From contig DKVO01000043.1 in the NCBI GenBank assembly GCA_002491245.1, forward strand, positions 1-33,132: a stretch of DNA of 33,132 bases, read 5' to 3'. Of the stretch, positions 1 through 8,201 are shown piece by piece. Position 1 is the stretch's first letter; each line of letters begins with the position of its first letter. The position numbers were made by a program, and so were the translations under genes. This stretch comes from Porphyromonadaceae bacterium UBA7176. Its GTDB lineage: Bacteria; Bacteroidota; Bacteroidia; Bacteroidales; Muribaculaceae. The notes under the pieces were generated by a model, which saw only the letters and a list, made by a program, of their open reading frames with translations, did not search any database and was not told where the DNA came from.

Positions 1-14
1 TTAAATAAATTTCT

Positions 15-22
15 TAAATTTG
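15..22 (+). promoter_or_regulatory. Candidate -7 promoter element (TAAATTTG)
   Basis: The octamer TAAATTTG matches the Bacteroidota -7 pattern TAnnTTTG and lies about 65 bases before the first gene. The partner -33 box would fall outside the window, so only half the promoter can be judged. Confidence 0.35.
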
Positions 23-87
23 CATTCATTACGATAGGTCCTGTTTTTTACTATCTTTTTACAGACTCAAAGAAATTGATTGAAAAG

Positions 88-969
88 ATGTGTATGCGTG
101 TGTTCGTGATAATTGCGGCGTTATTCTTTATCTGTATACCTGATGTCTGTTGTCAGACCAGTTTTAAATTAGCCAGTAGAGATGGGCATTACTTTATAAC
201 AACAACGGTCAATGGGGTGCCGGATACTGAGATTTTCGTTGAAAGTGGATGTTCGGCCTTGCTTATTAATAAGACCGATTTTGAAAAACTTTTTGCTACA
301 TTAAACCTTGAAAAAGTAGAGATTGACGCGAATTATAAATTATTGACAGATAAGGCAAGCTACGAAGTCGTGAATGCTTGCAAAGGAAGAGTCCCAATAG
401 GAGGTTTGTTGTATGATGGTCTGATTTTAGTAACAGCGGAGCTTGAAAATATAGCGGTGCCTGTCCATTTATTAAAGAATGACACCGACAGGAGTGCCAC
501 TCTCATCCAATTAGACTTCAAGAAAAAGATACTCTCCTTTGTGTGTTGTGATGATGTAGATGTCGACAGATTAAATTTCTACCGCATCGTGCGCTATGCT
601 CCAAGTCCTATTTTTGAGGCTAAGCTAGAATTGTCGGATACTTATGGGCATCATGGAGATATAGTAGGCTGTTGGATTTTTGATCTTGGGTGTGGTTCTC
701 CTCTCTTTTTTCTGAGAAAAAATATTGCTCCATTTATAAAGGACAACCGTTTCAAAGTCTTGCCAAGCAAAGATAAATCGGGATCAATAATCGGGCAGGG
801 ACTGTTTGCGCAATATTGCAAGATTGGGGAACAGAAAGTGACCGGTATTTCGATTGGAATAACAAACAGAACGTGGGAGAAATTCGAATTAGGTTGTGTC
901 GGCCCGTCATTTTTCTCCAAGGGTTATATCGTATTGGATCCGGAACGTGGCCTCATCTATTACAAATAG
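88..969 (+). CDS. Secreted aspartic-protease-like protein with altered active-site motifs
   Basis: The protein has about 293 residues. A hydrophobic N-terminal stretch ending near CCQ looks like a signal peptide, so the protein is probably exported. Two segments resemble the psi-loops of pepsin/retropepsin-type aspartic proteases: IFVESGCS, with Glu52 where the catalytic Asp is expected, and WIFDLGCGS, with Asp199 followed by Leu instead of Thr/Ser. This suggests a two-lobed fold whose catalytic dyad is degenerate, so it may be a binding protein or inactive homologue. Family membership is inferred from these motifs only. The reading frame opens at a TTG at position 76, but the ATG at 88 (or 94, giving MRVFV) makes a more usual signal peptide. 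The next gene converges on it 12 bases away. Confidence 0.7.
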   Translation: MCMRVFVIIAALFFICIPDVCCQTSFKLASRDGHYFITTTVNGVPDTEIFVESGCSALLINKTDFEKLFATLNLEKVEIDANYKLLTDKASYEVVNACKGRVPIGGLLYDGLILVTAELENIAVPVHLLKNDTDRSATLIQLDFKKKILSFVCCDDVDVDRLNFYRIVRYAPSPIFEAKLELSDTYGHHGDIVGCWIFDLGCGSPLFFLRKNIAPFIKDNRFKVLPSKDKSGSIIGQGLFAQYCKIGEQKVTGISIGITNRTWEKFELGCVGPSFFSKGYIVLDPERGLIYYK

Positions 970-981
970 TATTCGATGGGT

Positions 982-1224
982 TCAAACTATAATAAACAAT
1001 AGTGATGCTGCTAAGTTACAGATAATCCACACGCCAAATCCCCACCATTTATAAGGTTTATAGATTTGGGCGAACTTTTCTTTATCAGTCTTTCTGTATG
1101 GCCAGGCTTTGACTGTACCGATGATTAATAGGATTATGAATATAGCAGAGCCGGCTATATCGATAGCTATTCCAAGATTTACCATATCGATAAGTTTTTT
1201 ATAAAAAACAAACTGACGTTTCAT
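982..1224 (-). CDS. Small two-helix membrane protein, unknown function
   Basis: An 80-residue protein with two hydrophobic segments: about residues 16-39 (LGIAIDIAGSAIFIILLIIG) and about 61-80 (FGVWIICNLAASLLFIIV). A short polar loop rich in Lys and Tyr links them. It is not a family I recognise. A shorter start at Met14 (position 1185) is possible and would begin just before the first helix. No clear promoter match or ribosome binding site is visible. It converges with the preceding protease-like gene and is separated from the PUL operon by that operon's terminator, so it is probably transcribed alone. Confidence 0.5.
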   Translation of the reverse strand: MKRQFVFYKKLIDMVNLGIAIDIAGSAIFIILLIIGTVKAWPYRKTDKEKFAQIYKPYKWWGFGVWIICNLAASLLFIIV

Positions 1225-1264
1225 TTTGTTTCATGCCGCTTTATCTGTATGGATGGATATGCAC

Positions 1265-1306
1265 AAAAAACGCTCCGTATGACTGCTTGAGTTTATACGG
1301 AGCGTT
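1265..1306 (-). terminator. Intrinsic terminator of the PUL operon
   Basis: A perfect 12-bp inverted repeat (AACGCTCCGTAT at 1269-1280 and ATACGGAGCGTT at 1295-1306) with a 14-base loop. Read on the minus strand, the stem runs straight into TTTTTTG. It lies 30 bases past the stop of the last GH3 gene, so it closes the minus-strand operon. Confidence 0.85.
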
Positions 1307-1336
1307 CGGCTTATAATGGTTGGAAACCGAAAGGAA

Positions 1337-3661
1337 TTATTTGTTGTCGGCGTATTCTTTTGTTACCGTACAATTTAAGGGAAGTATGAGGCCTCCTACT
1401 GCTATGGTGAAGTCTCCTTCTTCGAGGATCCATTTGCCGTCGTGGCCTACATAGGCGAGGTCTGATGCCGGGATTTTGAATGTAACCGTGCGAGTTTGAC
1501 CAGGAGCAAGCTCGATTTTATCGAAAGCTCTCAGTCGGCGGTTGTCGGGCACTATTCGCGATGCCACAAGGTCGGAGCTGTAGAGCATGACGGTTTCCTT
1601 GCCCTTCACGTTGCCGGTGTTTGTCACATCTACGCTGACGGTCAAGATGTCTCCGTCGGTAAATTCAGACTTGTCGGCACGAAGGTTTGCATAGTCGAAA
1701 GTCGTATAGCTCAGACCGTATCCGAATGGCCATTGGTTGGTTATGGATGCATTATAATCGTATGCACCGGCCATAGTGCCGACTTGCTCGGATGCTTTGT
1801 AGTCGTAAGTGGAGAGGGAGTTTACATCGCGAGGATAAGTGTAAGGCAGACGGCCGGAGAAGTTTTCCTCTCCCGAAAGCAGTGCAGCAAGGGCATCACC
1901 ACCTTCACTGCCCGGAAGCAGAATGTCTACTACAGCCGCGGCCAGAGGCTCGACATCAGAAATAATACGGGCACGTCCTTCATTGAGGATCATTATTACC
2001 GGTTTGCCGGAGGCTGCGGCAACACGCACAAGTTCTTTCTGATTTGCTGAAAGGTTAAGGTCGGAAAGGTTTCCGGGGGTCTCTGTATATGAGTTCTCTC
2101 CGATGCAAACAACAACAACGTCGGCATTTTTGGCTGCGGCAGCAACGGGGGCGAAGTCGGGTGCATTCTCATCACCATACTTACCATCCTCATTATATGT
2201 GACGCCGGGTACATAGTTGACGTTCTCCTTGCCAAATTTTGCAGCCAGAGCTTCGTATATTGTGTTCTTTTCCTCAAGTTCTCCAGGGGCGAGTTTGCCT
2301 TGCCAGGTAATGGTCCAACCTCCGTTGAGTGTACGCATGCTGTTTGCGTTCGGACCGGTAACAAGTATCTTAGTGCCTTTTGCAAGCGGTAGTATGCCTC
2401 CTTCATTTTTGAGAAGTATCATCGATTCCACTGCGGTGCGGCGTGCTGCGTCGGCATATTTTGCCGATCCGAAATCGGGATAATCTTTGAGTTGCGGCGT
2501 CGGATTGTCGAACAGGCCGAGGCGGTATTTGAGTCGCAGTACACGACGGGTTGCGTCGTCGATGCGTTCCATCGGCACTTCTCCTTCTTCAACAAGTTCT
2601 TTGAGGAGTGTGCAGAAATCCCATTGATATGGCTCCATAGCCATATCAATACCAGCATTTATTGCCATCTTGATTGCTTCCTTCTTATCTTTTGCGACTT
2701 TTTCGCGGGTGTAGAGGTTGTTGATGTCGGCCCAGTCGGTCACAATCATACCGTCCCAGTCGAGTCCGTCTTTGAGCCAACCGGTAAGAAGACGTTTGTT
2801 GATGTGCGTGGGTATGCCGTTTATACTTGCTGAGTTTACCATCACGGTTAACGCTCCTGCTTCTATACATGCTTTATATGGAGCGAAATGCTTTTCGCGC
2901 AAATCGGCTTCACTTACATATGCCGGAGTACGGTCTTTGCCGCTGAATGGGGCGGAATATGCCATGTAGTGCTTTACTGAAGTAGCAATCTTGTCTTTGC
3001 CGATATGGTTTGGGTCGTTACCTTGGAATCCGCGTATCTGGGCTGCACCCATAACTCCGGATAGATAGGGGTCTTCACCGAAGTTTTCCCACACTCGAGG
3101 CCAAGAAGCCACGCGCACGAGGTCGACTGTAGGAGAATAGGTCCAGGGGCATGCGGAGGCTTTGGTTTCATATGCTGTGATAGAAGCAGCCTCCTCTGCC
3201 AACGCAGGGTTGAATGTTGCAGCTACAGAGATGTTCTGTGGCAGAAGTGTGCCTCCCGAAGTATAGGTTACACCGTGATTTTGGTCGAGACCATAGATGC
3301 ATGGGATACCGGTTGCTTGTATTGACGCCTCCTGGATTTTACCGATCACTTCATTCCATTCCTGAGGTGTCAGGGAGTGCTGGGGGGCATTGAGGATAGA
3401 CCCTACTTTATATTTGCCGAATATAGAGTCGAGCATACCTGGATGATATACAAGTTTGCCGTCGGGTCCTCTGTGGCATATGAGGTCGATTGCGAGTTCG
3501 GTCATTTGGCCGATTTTTTCTTCGAGAGTCATACGTGCGAGAGTTGCCTCGACTTTTTTCTCAATTTCACTATCTCGAGGTATCGCCGGTTGAGCTGCGA
3601 GTGCCGGAGCAAAAGCCGATACAAGCAGCGTTCCCGATATTATTGAACGTAAACTTTTCAT
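1337..3661 (-). CDS. GH3 beta-glycosidase (beta-glucosidase/xylosidase-like), periplasmic
   Basis: A 774-residue glycoside hydrolase family 3 enzyme, which would release sugars from the non-reducing ends of oligosaccharides or glycosides. It has a type I signal peptide ending at ALA, an N-terminal GH3 barrel with nucleophile Asp309 in MIVTDWAD, a KHY motif, and a GH3 C-terminal domain with ENSYTETPGNLSDL as the likely acid/base loop. The C-terminal fibronectin-III-like domain (VSVDVTNTGNVKGKETVMLY) completes the usual layout. The frame extends 22 codons further upstream, but that start would lie inside the preceding GH3 gene and before the signal peptide. The start at 3661 leaves a 10-base gap. 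It is the last gene of the operon. The exact sugar specificity cannot be read from sequence. Confidence 0.93.
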   Translation of the reverse strand: MKSLRSIISGTLLVSAFAPALAAQPAIPRDSEIEKKVEATLARMTLEEKIGQMTELAIDLICHRGPDGKLVYHPGMLDSIFGKYKVGSILNAPQHSLTPQEWNEVIGKIQEASIQATGIPCIYGLDQNHGVTYTSGGTLLPQNISVAATFNPALAEEAASITAYETKASACPWTYSPTVDLVRVASWPRVWENFGEDPYLSGVMGAAQIRGFQGNDPNHIGKDKIATSVKHYMAYSAPFSGKDRTPAYVSEADLREKHFAPYKACIEAGALTVMVNSASINGIPTHINKRLLTGWLKDGLDWDGMIVTDWADINNLYTREKVAKDKKEAIKMAINAGIDMAMEPYQWDFCTLLKELVEEGEVPMERIDDATRRVLRLKYRLGLFDNPTPQLKDYPDFGSAKYADAARRTAVESMILLKNEGGILPLAKGTKILVTGPNANSMRTLNGGWTITWQGKLAPGELEEKNTIYEALAAKFGKENVNYVPGVTYNEDGKYGDENAPDFAPVAAAAKNADVVVVCIGENSYTETPGNLSDLNLSANQKELVRVAAASGKPVIMILNEGRARIISDVEPLAAAVVDILLPGSEGGDALAALLSGEENFSGRLPYTYPRDVNSLSTYDYKASEQVGTMAGAYDYNASITNQWPFGYGLSYTTFDYANLRADKSEFTDGDILTVSVDVTNTGNVKGKETVMLYSSDLVASRIVPDNRRLRAFDKIELAPGQTRTVTFKIPASDLAYVGHDGKWILEEGDFTIAVGGLILPLNCTVTKEYADNK

Positions 3662-3671
3662 GGATTGATAA

Positions 3672-6011
3672 TTATCGTTTGAGAGTGTTGATAGCAGTCT
3701 GTGGTGCGAAGAGAGATTGAGTTTCACTCTTGTAGCCTTTCACTTCAGCATCGAGTTTATGACGGATGTCACGGCTTGAAGATCCAATAAGGAATTCGTA
3801 TGTGCCGGGATCGACTACCCACGCAGAACTTGCTTCGTCGAACGAGGCTAAATCTGAGGCCGCTATGGTCAAGGTGAGTGTAGTGATGTCACCTGGTTTG
3901 AGTTCTTGCGTTTTTGCAAATGCCTTAAGTTCTTTTGTCGGTTTGTTTTTAGCCTTGCTGTCGGGCGCGGCCACATAGAGTTGCACAATTTCCTTTCCGG
4001 CGTGTTTGCCGGAATTTCTTATGTCAACGCTCACTATGTACTTGTCTCCATCGAAGTTGATAGTAGGGTTGGTGTAATCGAAGTCGGTGTACGACAGTCC
4101 GTAGCCGAATGGATAGCTGACTGTTTTATCGAAGCTGTCGAAATAGCGGTAACCTACATATATATCTTCTTCATAAGGAGTGTAGTGATAGTTGCGAATG
4201 GGATCAACGATTGTATCGCTGTTTCCTCCAAGTTTGATTTCTTCTTTGATATCAAGGGGGAAGTTTGCCGAAGAGGCATGGTCGGCGAATACGACAGGAA
4301 AAGTCATGGTGAGTTTGCCTGACGGATATGATTTGCCACTGATTATGTCTGCTACGCTGTTTCCACCTTCTTGTCCTCCTTGCCATGCGCAGAGGATTGC
4401 ATCGGCATTGTTCTTCCATGATTCTGTTTCGATAACACCGCCGATATTCATTATGACAACCACTTTCTTACCCTTGGCGTGGAATGCCCGGCTCACGTCG
4501 GCAAGCAGACGTTTGTTAGAGGGCGAGAGGTAGAAGTCATCGGTTGCGCGATCAAGAAATTCTCCGGAATTACGTCCAATCGTCACGATTGCAACATCTG
4601 CATCGTTTGCATGCCTGTCGAGTTCGCTTGCAGTGAAAGTCAACTCGGTCGGTCGAGGTGTTGGAAGGAACATGCTGAAAGGGCTGTCATTGGAGCGATT
4701 GCGTTCGTTTTCATCTGCAATATGCTGGGCGTATCGGCTTTCAAGTGTGGTGTCGGCCAAGGTATAGCCTGCGTTTTTGAGTCCGTCGAGCAACGACACT
4801 GTATATGCGCGGTTGACATTACCCGAGCCTGTTCCGCCGGCAATCCAGTCGTAGGATGTGCAACCGTAGAGTGCCACTTTCCTGATGTCTTTGCTTAGCG
4901 GAAGAGTTTCCCTATCGTTTTTGAGTAGTACCATTCCTTCGGTTGCACTGCGTCGTGTAACGGCTGCATGTGCGTCGAGGTCCGGCTTATTGCTCGCTTG
5001 ATAGCCATTGAACCGTGGTGTGCGAACAATAAGTTCAAGTATACGACGAACATTACGGTCAAGAATACTACTGTCGAGTGTGCTGTCGTTGACAGCGGCA
5101 ACGATGGCCTCATATTGTTTGGGCAAGCCCGGTTGCAACATGTCATTGCCGGCCACCATCTGGGCTTTGGCATCGGATCCGCCAAACCAATCGGTCATCA
5201 CCATTCCTTTGTAGCCCCATTCGTCGCGGAGCATGGTCTGGAGAAGTTCCTCGTTCTCTGAAGTATAGGTACCGTTGACCCGGTTGTACGACGACATTAC
5301 TGTCCACGGTTCGGAGTCTTTCAGTGCAATTTCGAAACCTTTGAGATATATTTCACGCAGTGCTCTCGGACTCACACGTGCATCGTTGCCCATGCGGTTG
5401 GTCTCCTGATTATTGACTGCAAAGTGTTTTACCGATGTCCCGACACCGTTGCTTTGGATACCTTTTACATATGCGGCTGCAATATTACCGGCAACAACCG
5501 GATCTTCTGAATAATATTCAAAATTGCGTCCACACAAAGGATTGCGGTGGATATTGAGGGCTGGTGCGAGCAATATATCCACTCCGTATTCAAGTACTTC
5601 GTTGCCCATCGCACGGCCTACATTGCTAACCAAGGTGGTATCCCACGAGCAGGCAAGAAGAGTGCCGATAGGGAAATGTGTACAGTAGTAGGTGGTGCTG
5701 TCGCCTTCGCGCGTAGGGTTGATGCGTAGGCCTGCAGGACCATCGGCCAAGACGATTGAAGGTATACCGAGGCGGCTGATCGGATATGTCGTTCCGGCGG
5801 CTCCGGGTACTATGTTGTGGGTCTCACCGACGACTGCGCTCTCGCCGTCAAATCCGGCCATGCCAGTACCTACTACAAGATGAGCCTTTTCCTCGAGGGT
5901 CATGGCGGCAATTACATCATCGATAGAGTCCTTGCCAAGTTGCGGAACCTTGTCGCCGCACGCCGACAGCAGTGTGCCGGCGGCGACGATGGTGTAAATA
6001 GTATTTTTCAT
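3672..6011 (-). CDS. GH3 beta-glycosidase, lipoprotein
   Basis: A 779-residue family 3 glycosidase of a different subtype from its downstream neighbour. The N-terminus ends in a lipobox, LLSAC with Cys18, so it is probably membrane-anchored. The residues after Cys (GDK) are only weakly acidic, which leaves surface versus periplasmic display open. GH3 marks are GRNFEYYSEDP, SVKHFAVNNQE, nucleophile Asp274 in GMVMTDWFGG, and the C-terminal-domain motif RNSGEFLDRATDDFYLS containing the likely acid/base Glu. A fibronectin-III-like domain ends the protein (VSVDIRNSGKHAGKEIVQLYV). No PA14 insert is evident. Its start overlaps the stop of the upstream esterase by ATGA, implying translational coupling and a joint role in deacylating and then deglycosylating the same substrate. 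Confidence 0.93.
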   Translation of the reverse strand: MKNTIYTIVAAGTLLSACGDKVPQLGKDSIDDVIAAMTLEEKAHLVVGTGMAGFDGESAVVGETHNIVPGAAGTTYPISRLGIPSIVLADGPAGLRINPTREGDSTTYYCTHFPIGTLLACSWDTTLVSNVGRAMGNEVLEYGVDILLAPALNIHRNPLCGRNFEYYSEDPVVAGNIAAAYVKGIQSNGVGTSVKHFAVNNQETNRMGNDARVSPRALREIYLKGFEIALKDSEPWTVMSSYNRVNGTYTSENEELLQTMLRDEWGYKGMVMTDWFGGSDAKAQMVAGNDMLQPGLPKQYEAIVAAVNDSTLDSSILDRNVRRILELIVRTPRFNGYQASNKPDLDAHAAVTRRSATEGMVLLKNDRETLPLSKDIRKVALYGCTSYDWIAGGTGSGNVNRAYTVSLLDGLKNAGYTLADTTLESRYAQHIADENERNRSNDSPFSMFLPTPRPTELTFTASELDRHANDADVAIVTIGRNSGEFLDRATDDFYLSPSNKRLLADVSRAFHAKGKKVVVIMNIGGVIETESWKNNADAILCAWQGGQEGGNSVADIISGKSYPSGKLTMTFPVVFADHASSANFPLDIKEEIKLGGNSDTIVDPIRNYHYTPYEEDIYVGYRYFDSFDKTVSYPFGYGLSYTDFDYTNPTINFDGDKYIVSVDIRNSGKHAGKEIVQLYVAAPDSKAKNKPTKELKAFAKTQELKPGDITTLTLTIAASDLASFDEASSAWVVDPGTYEFLIGSSSRDIRHKLDAEVKGYKSETQSLFAPQTAINTLKR

Positions 6012-7201
6012 TTCTTGAAGAGCTGAGGGGCGAACTCAGTCAGGTATATGCGCCAGTTTTTCCAGATGTGACCTTCGGGAGTTTCGTAGTAGGAATATTT
6101 GTAGCCCTTTTCATCAAGCATCTTGCGATAATCTTTGTTGGCCTGATAGAGGAAGTCTTTGTCACCGATGGCAATCCAATAGAGTGCCGGCTTCTTTTCG
6201 AACTGAGTCTTCAGTTTTCCCTCTATGTTTTCATATACAGGCGATTTTACATCTTTACCAGGCATTATGGCAGCAGAGAAAAGACCTACATAATCAAACA
6301 TATCGGGGTACTCTTTCGATATGTGCATCGAGTGGAAACCACCCATCGACAGACCTGCGATAGCGCGGCCTTTTTTCGATTTGACAGTGCGGTAGTTCTT
6401 ATCGATGAAATTTACCACTTCGGGGAAGTGGTTTTCAAAGCTACCTTCCATAGTTTTGGGCAGTTGCATGGAGGGTGCGGCAAAGCCGAGGCTCGACTCT
6501 CCGGGAGCTGCCTGTAGGGCTGCGTTGCCGTTTGTCATGACAACGATCATCGGTTCTGCCTTACCTTGTGCAATGAGGTTGTCGAGGATCTGCGCGGCAC
6601 GGCCAAGCTCTGTCCATGCGTTTTCGTCGCCACCCATACCATGCAGGAGGTAGAACACAGGGTAGCGCTTGCCGCTTGTCTCATATCCGGCTGGAGTGTA
6701 GACGGTAAGACGACGGTCCATGCCGAGCGAGGGGCTGTTGTACCATACTTTCGATACCGTGCCGTGGGGTACATCATTGATTTTATAGAGGTCGGCACGT
6801 TCGCCGGGTATGATGAACACATCTGTGACTGACTTGACATCGCGGATACGGTATACGTTGGATGGATCATTGATCTTGAGACCGTCTACGAGCATGGTGT
6901 AGCTGTAAAGCTCAGGAGCAAGAGGAGTTGGAGTCGTATATTCCCATACGCCGTCCTTTTCTACCATGTCGGCAGCTCCGGGTGCATCAAATTCTCCGAA
7001 AGGAGTCTGCATTTTCTGAGTGGGCAGGAAGTCGCCTGTCACCTGTACTTTGACAGCCTTGGGAGCAGCTATACGGAATGTTACAGTGTTGTCGGGATGT
7101 ATCTCGGGCGATACGATTTGAGAACCTCCCCAAAGGGCTTGTTGGGCATTCATCCCTGCACATGAAGCGGCGAGGGTAAGCAGCAGGATATACTTTTTCA
7201 T
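6008..7201 (-). CDS. CE1-like esterase with N-terminal E-set/CBM48-like domain
   Basis: A 397-residue secreted alpha/beta-hydrolase of the feruloyl/acetyl esterase (CE1, XynZ-type, 'esterase D-like') group. After a signal peptide cleaved near MNA comes an immunoglobulin-like domain at about residues 25-125 (TVTFRIAAPKAVKVQVTGDF), of the kind that precedes the catalytic domain in many such esterases. The catalytic part has FYLLHGMGG for the oxyanion region, nucleophile Ser285 in AGLSMGG, a probable Asp in IAIGDKDFLY and a probable His in TPEGHIWKNW. It would hydrolyse acyl esters, possibly ferulate or acetate, from sugars. It heads a second transcription block with its own candidate promoter and is coupled by ATGA overlap to the lipoprotein GH3. 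Confidence 0.9.
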   Translation of the reverse strand: MKKYILLLTLAASCAGMNAQQALWGGSQIVSPEIHPDNTVTFRIAAPKAVKVQVTGDFLPTQKMQTPFGEFDAPGAADMVEKDGVWEYTTPTPLAPELYSYTMLVDGLKINDPSNVYRIRDVKSVTDVFIIPGERADLYKINDVPHGTVSKVWYNSPSLGMDRRLTVYTPAGYETSGKRYPVFYLLHGMGGDENAWTELGRAAQILDNLIAQGKAEPMIVVMTNGNAALQAAPGESSLGFAAPSMQLPKTMEGSFENHFPEVVNFIDKNYRTVKSKKGRAIAGLSMGGFHSMHISKEYPDMFDYVGLFSAAIMPGKDVKSPVYENIEGKLKTQFEKKPALYWIAIGDKDFLYQANKDYRKMLDEKGYKYSYYETPEGHIWKNWRIYLTEFAPQLFKK

Positions 7202-7240
7202 AAGAATGGTTTATAATGTATTAGATTAGATAAGTAAGTG

Positions 7241-7272
7241 CAAAAATAATGTATTATACCTTATTTTACAAG
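7241..7272 (-). promoter_or_regulatory. Candidate internal promoter of the PUL
   Basis: Read on the minus strand, CTTG (7272-7269) is followed after 20 bases by TATTTTTG (7248-7241). This fits the Bacteroidota pattern TTTG-n19-TAnnTTTG with one mismatch in the -33 box. It sits in the only sizeable gap within the operon (121 bases) and 40 bases before the esterase start. The rest of the gap, 7273-7322, shows nothing clear. Confidence 0.5.
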
Positions 7273-7322
7273 TCCTGAAGTACATTAATTCTTGCCGTTT
7301 TTACATATATGTTTCCTTGGGT

Positions 7323-8201
7323 TCATTTATCGTTGAAACAGCGTGAAACAAATGGAAGGGCAGTAAACAGGGCTGTGTGCCAGTATTCGTTTGTATGACC
7401 ACCATCGCGTACACGGAATTGCATAGGAATGCCGGCGCGTCGCATCGCTTGCATGAATTCGATATTGCGGTCGAGCAAAAAGTCGTCGTCGCCGCAGTCC
7501 ACATACCATTTGATGCTTTTGAGAGCTTCTTTGGTGTTGTCGTCGGCATTATTCACGAAGTTTATGCAACTGTTTTCTGTCACTGATTTATTGAGGAGGG
7601 CCATTTTACCTTCAGGTTGTTGGCCACCCATAGCGCCTACGGCAGGTATATCCATCAAGGCACTGATGGGATATGCAGCACAGAACATATCGGGGTGATG
7701 CTGTGCATATACCGTTGTGCCACCTCCTCCCATAGAGAGACCGGCGATGGCGCGGCGGCCCTTTGAACCTCCGCAACGGTACTTCTTTTCGATGTACGGT
7801 ACGAACTCGGTGAAGAAAAAATCTTCATAGTTCCAGCCCGGCATGTTGAAGTATCCGTTCCATGCACCTTCAAAAATATTTCCACCGGCGTTGGGGCTTA
7901 CGATAATCATTGGGCAAGCTTCGCCTGATGCGACAAGCTGATCCATTACCTCGCCGGCTCGTTGGTCATTGAACCACCCTTTGTCGGTGCCCATTATGCC
8001 ATGAAGAAGGTAAAGGACAGGGTAGGTCGAGCCTTTGTCATCGTCGAAACCGGCAGGAAGATAAACAGTGAAAGTTCTGTAATCTTTAAGAATTTCGCTG
8101 CGGATGCTGTCGCTTTCTATCCGGCTGTGAGGCCCGGGCCATTGTGCCCGGGCGGTAATCACAGCCGCAATAAACATCAATATTAAACCGTATTTTTTCA
8201 T
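7323..8201 (-). CDS. CE1-like esterase, single-domain, periplasmic
   Basis: A 292-residue secreted esterase of the same alpha/beta-hydrolase group as its neighbours, but with no accessory domain. The signal peptide ends at ARA. Visible features are VLYLLHGIMGTDKGW, nucleophile Ser156 in AGLSMGGGG, a probable Asp in DCGDDDFLL and a probable His in RDGGHTNEYW. The full triad argues that it is active. Likely substrates are acetyl or hydroxycinnamoyl esters on sugars, which is inferred from the family. Its start overlaps the stop of the upstream lipoprotein esterase by ATGA, so the two are probably translated together. After its stop the operon has a 121-base gap containing a second promoter candidate. 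Confidence 0.9.
   Translation of the reverse strand: MKKYGLILMFIAAVITARAQWPGPHSRIESDSIRSEILKDYRTFTVYLPAGFDDDKGSTYPVLYLLHGIMGTDKGWFNDQRAGEVMDQLVASGEACPMIIVSPNAGGNIFEGAWNGYFNMPGWNYEDFFFTEFVPYIEKKYRCGGSKGRRAIAGLSMGGGGTTVYAQHHPDMFCAAYPISALMDIPAVGAMGGQQPEGKMALLNKSVTENSCINFVNNADDNTKEALKSIKWYVDCGDDDFLLDRNIEFMQAMRRAGIPMQFRVRDGGHTNEYWHTALFTALPFVSRCFNDK

Noticed and set aside
1496..2050. Long plus-strand frame opposite the GH3 gene
   Set aside because: It is antisense to a clearly recognisable GH3 C-terminal region and resembles no protein family.
3662..3727. 22-codon extension of the last GH3 gene
   Set aside because: It overlaps the upstream GH3 gene's end and lacks a signal sequence at its start; the ATG at 3661 fits better.
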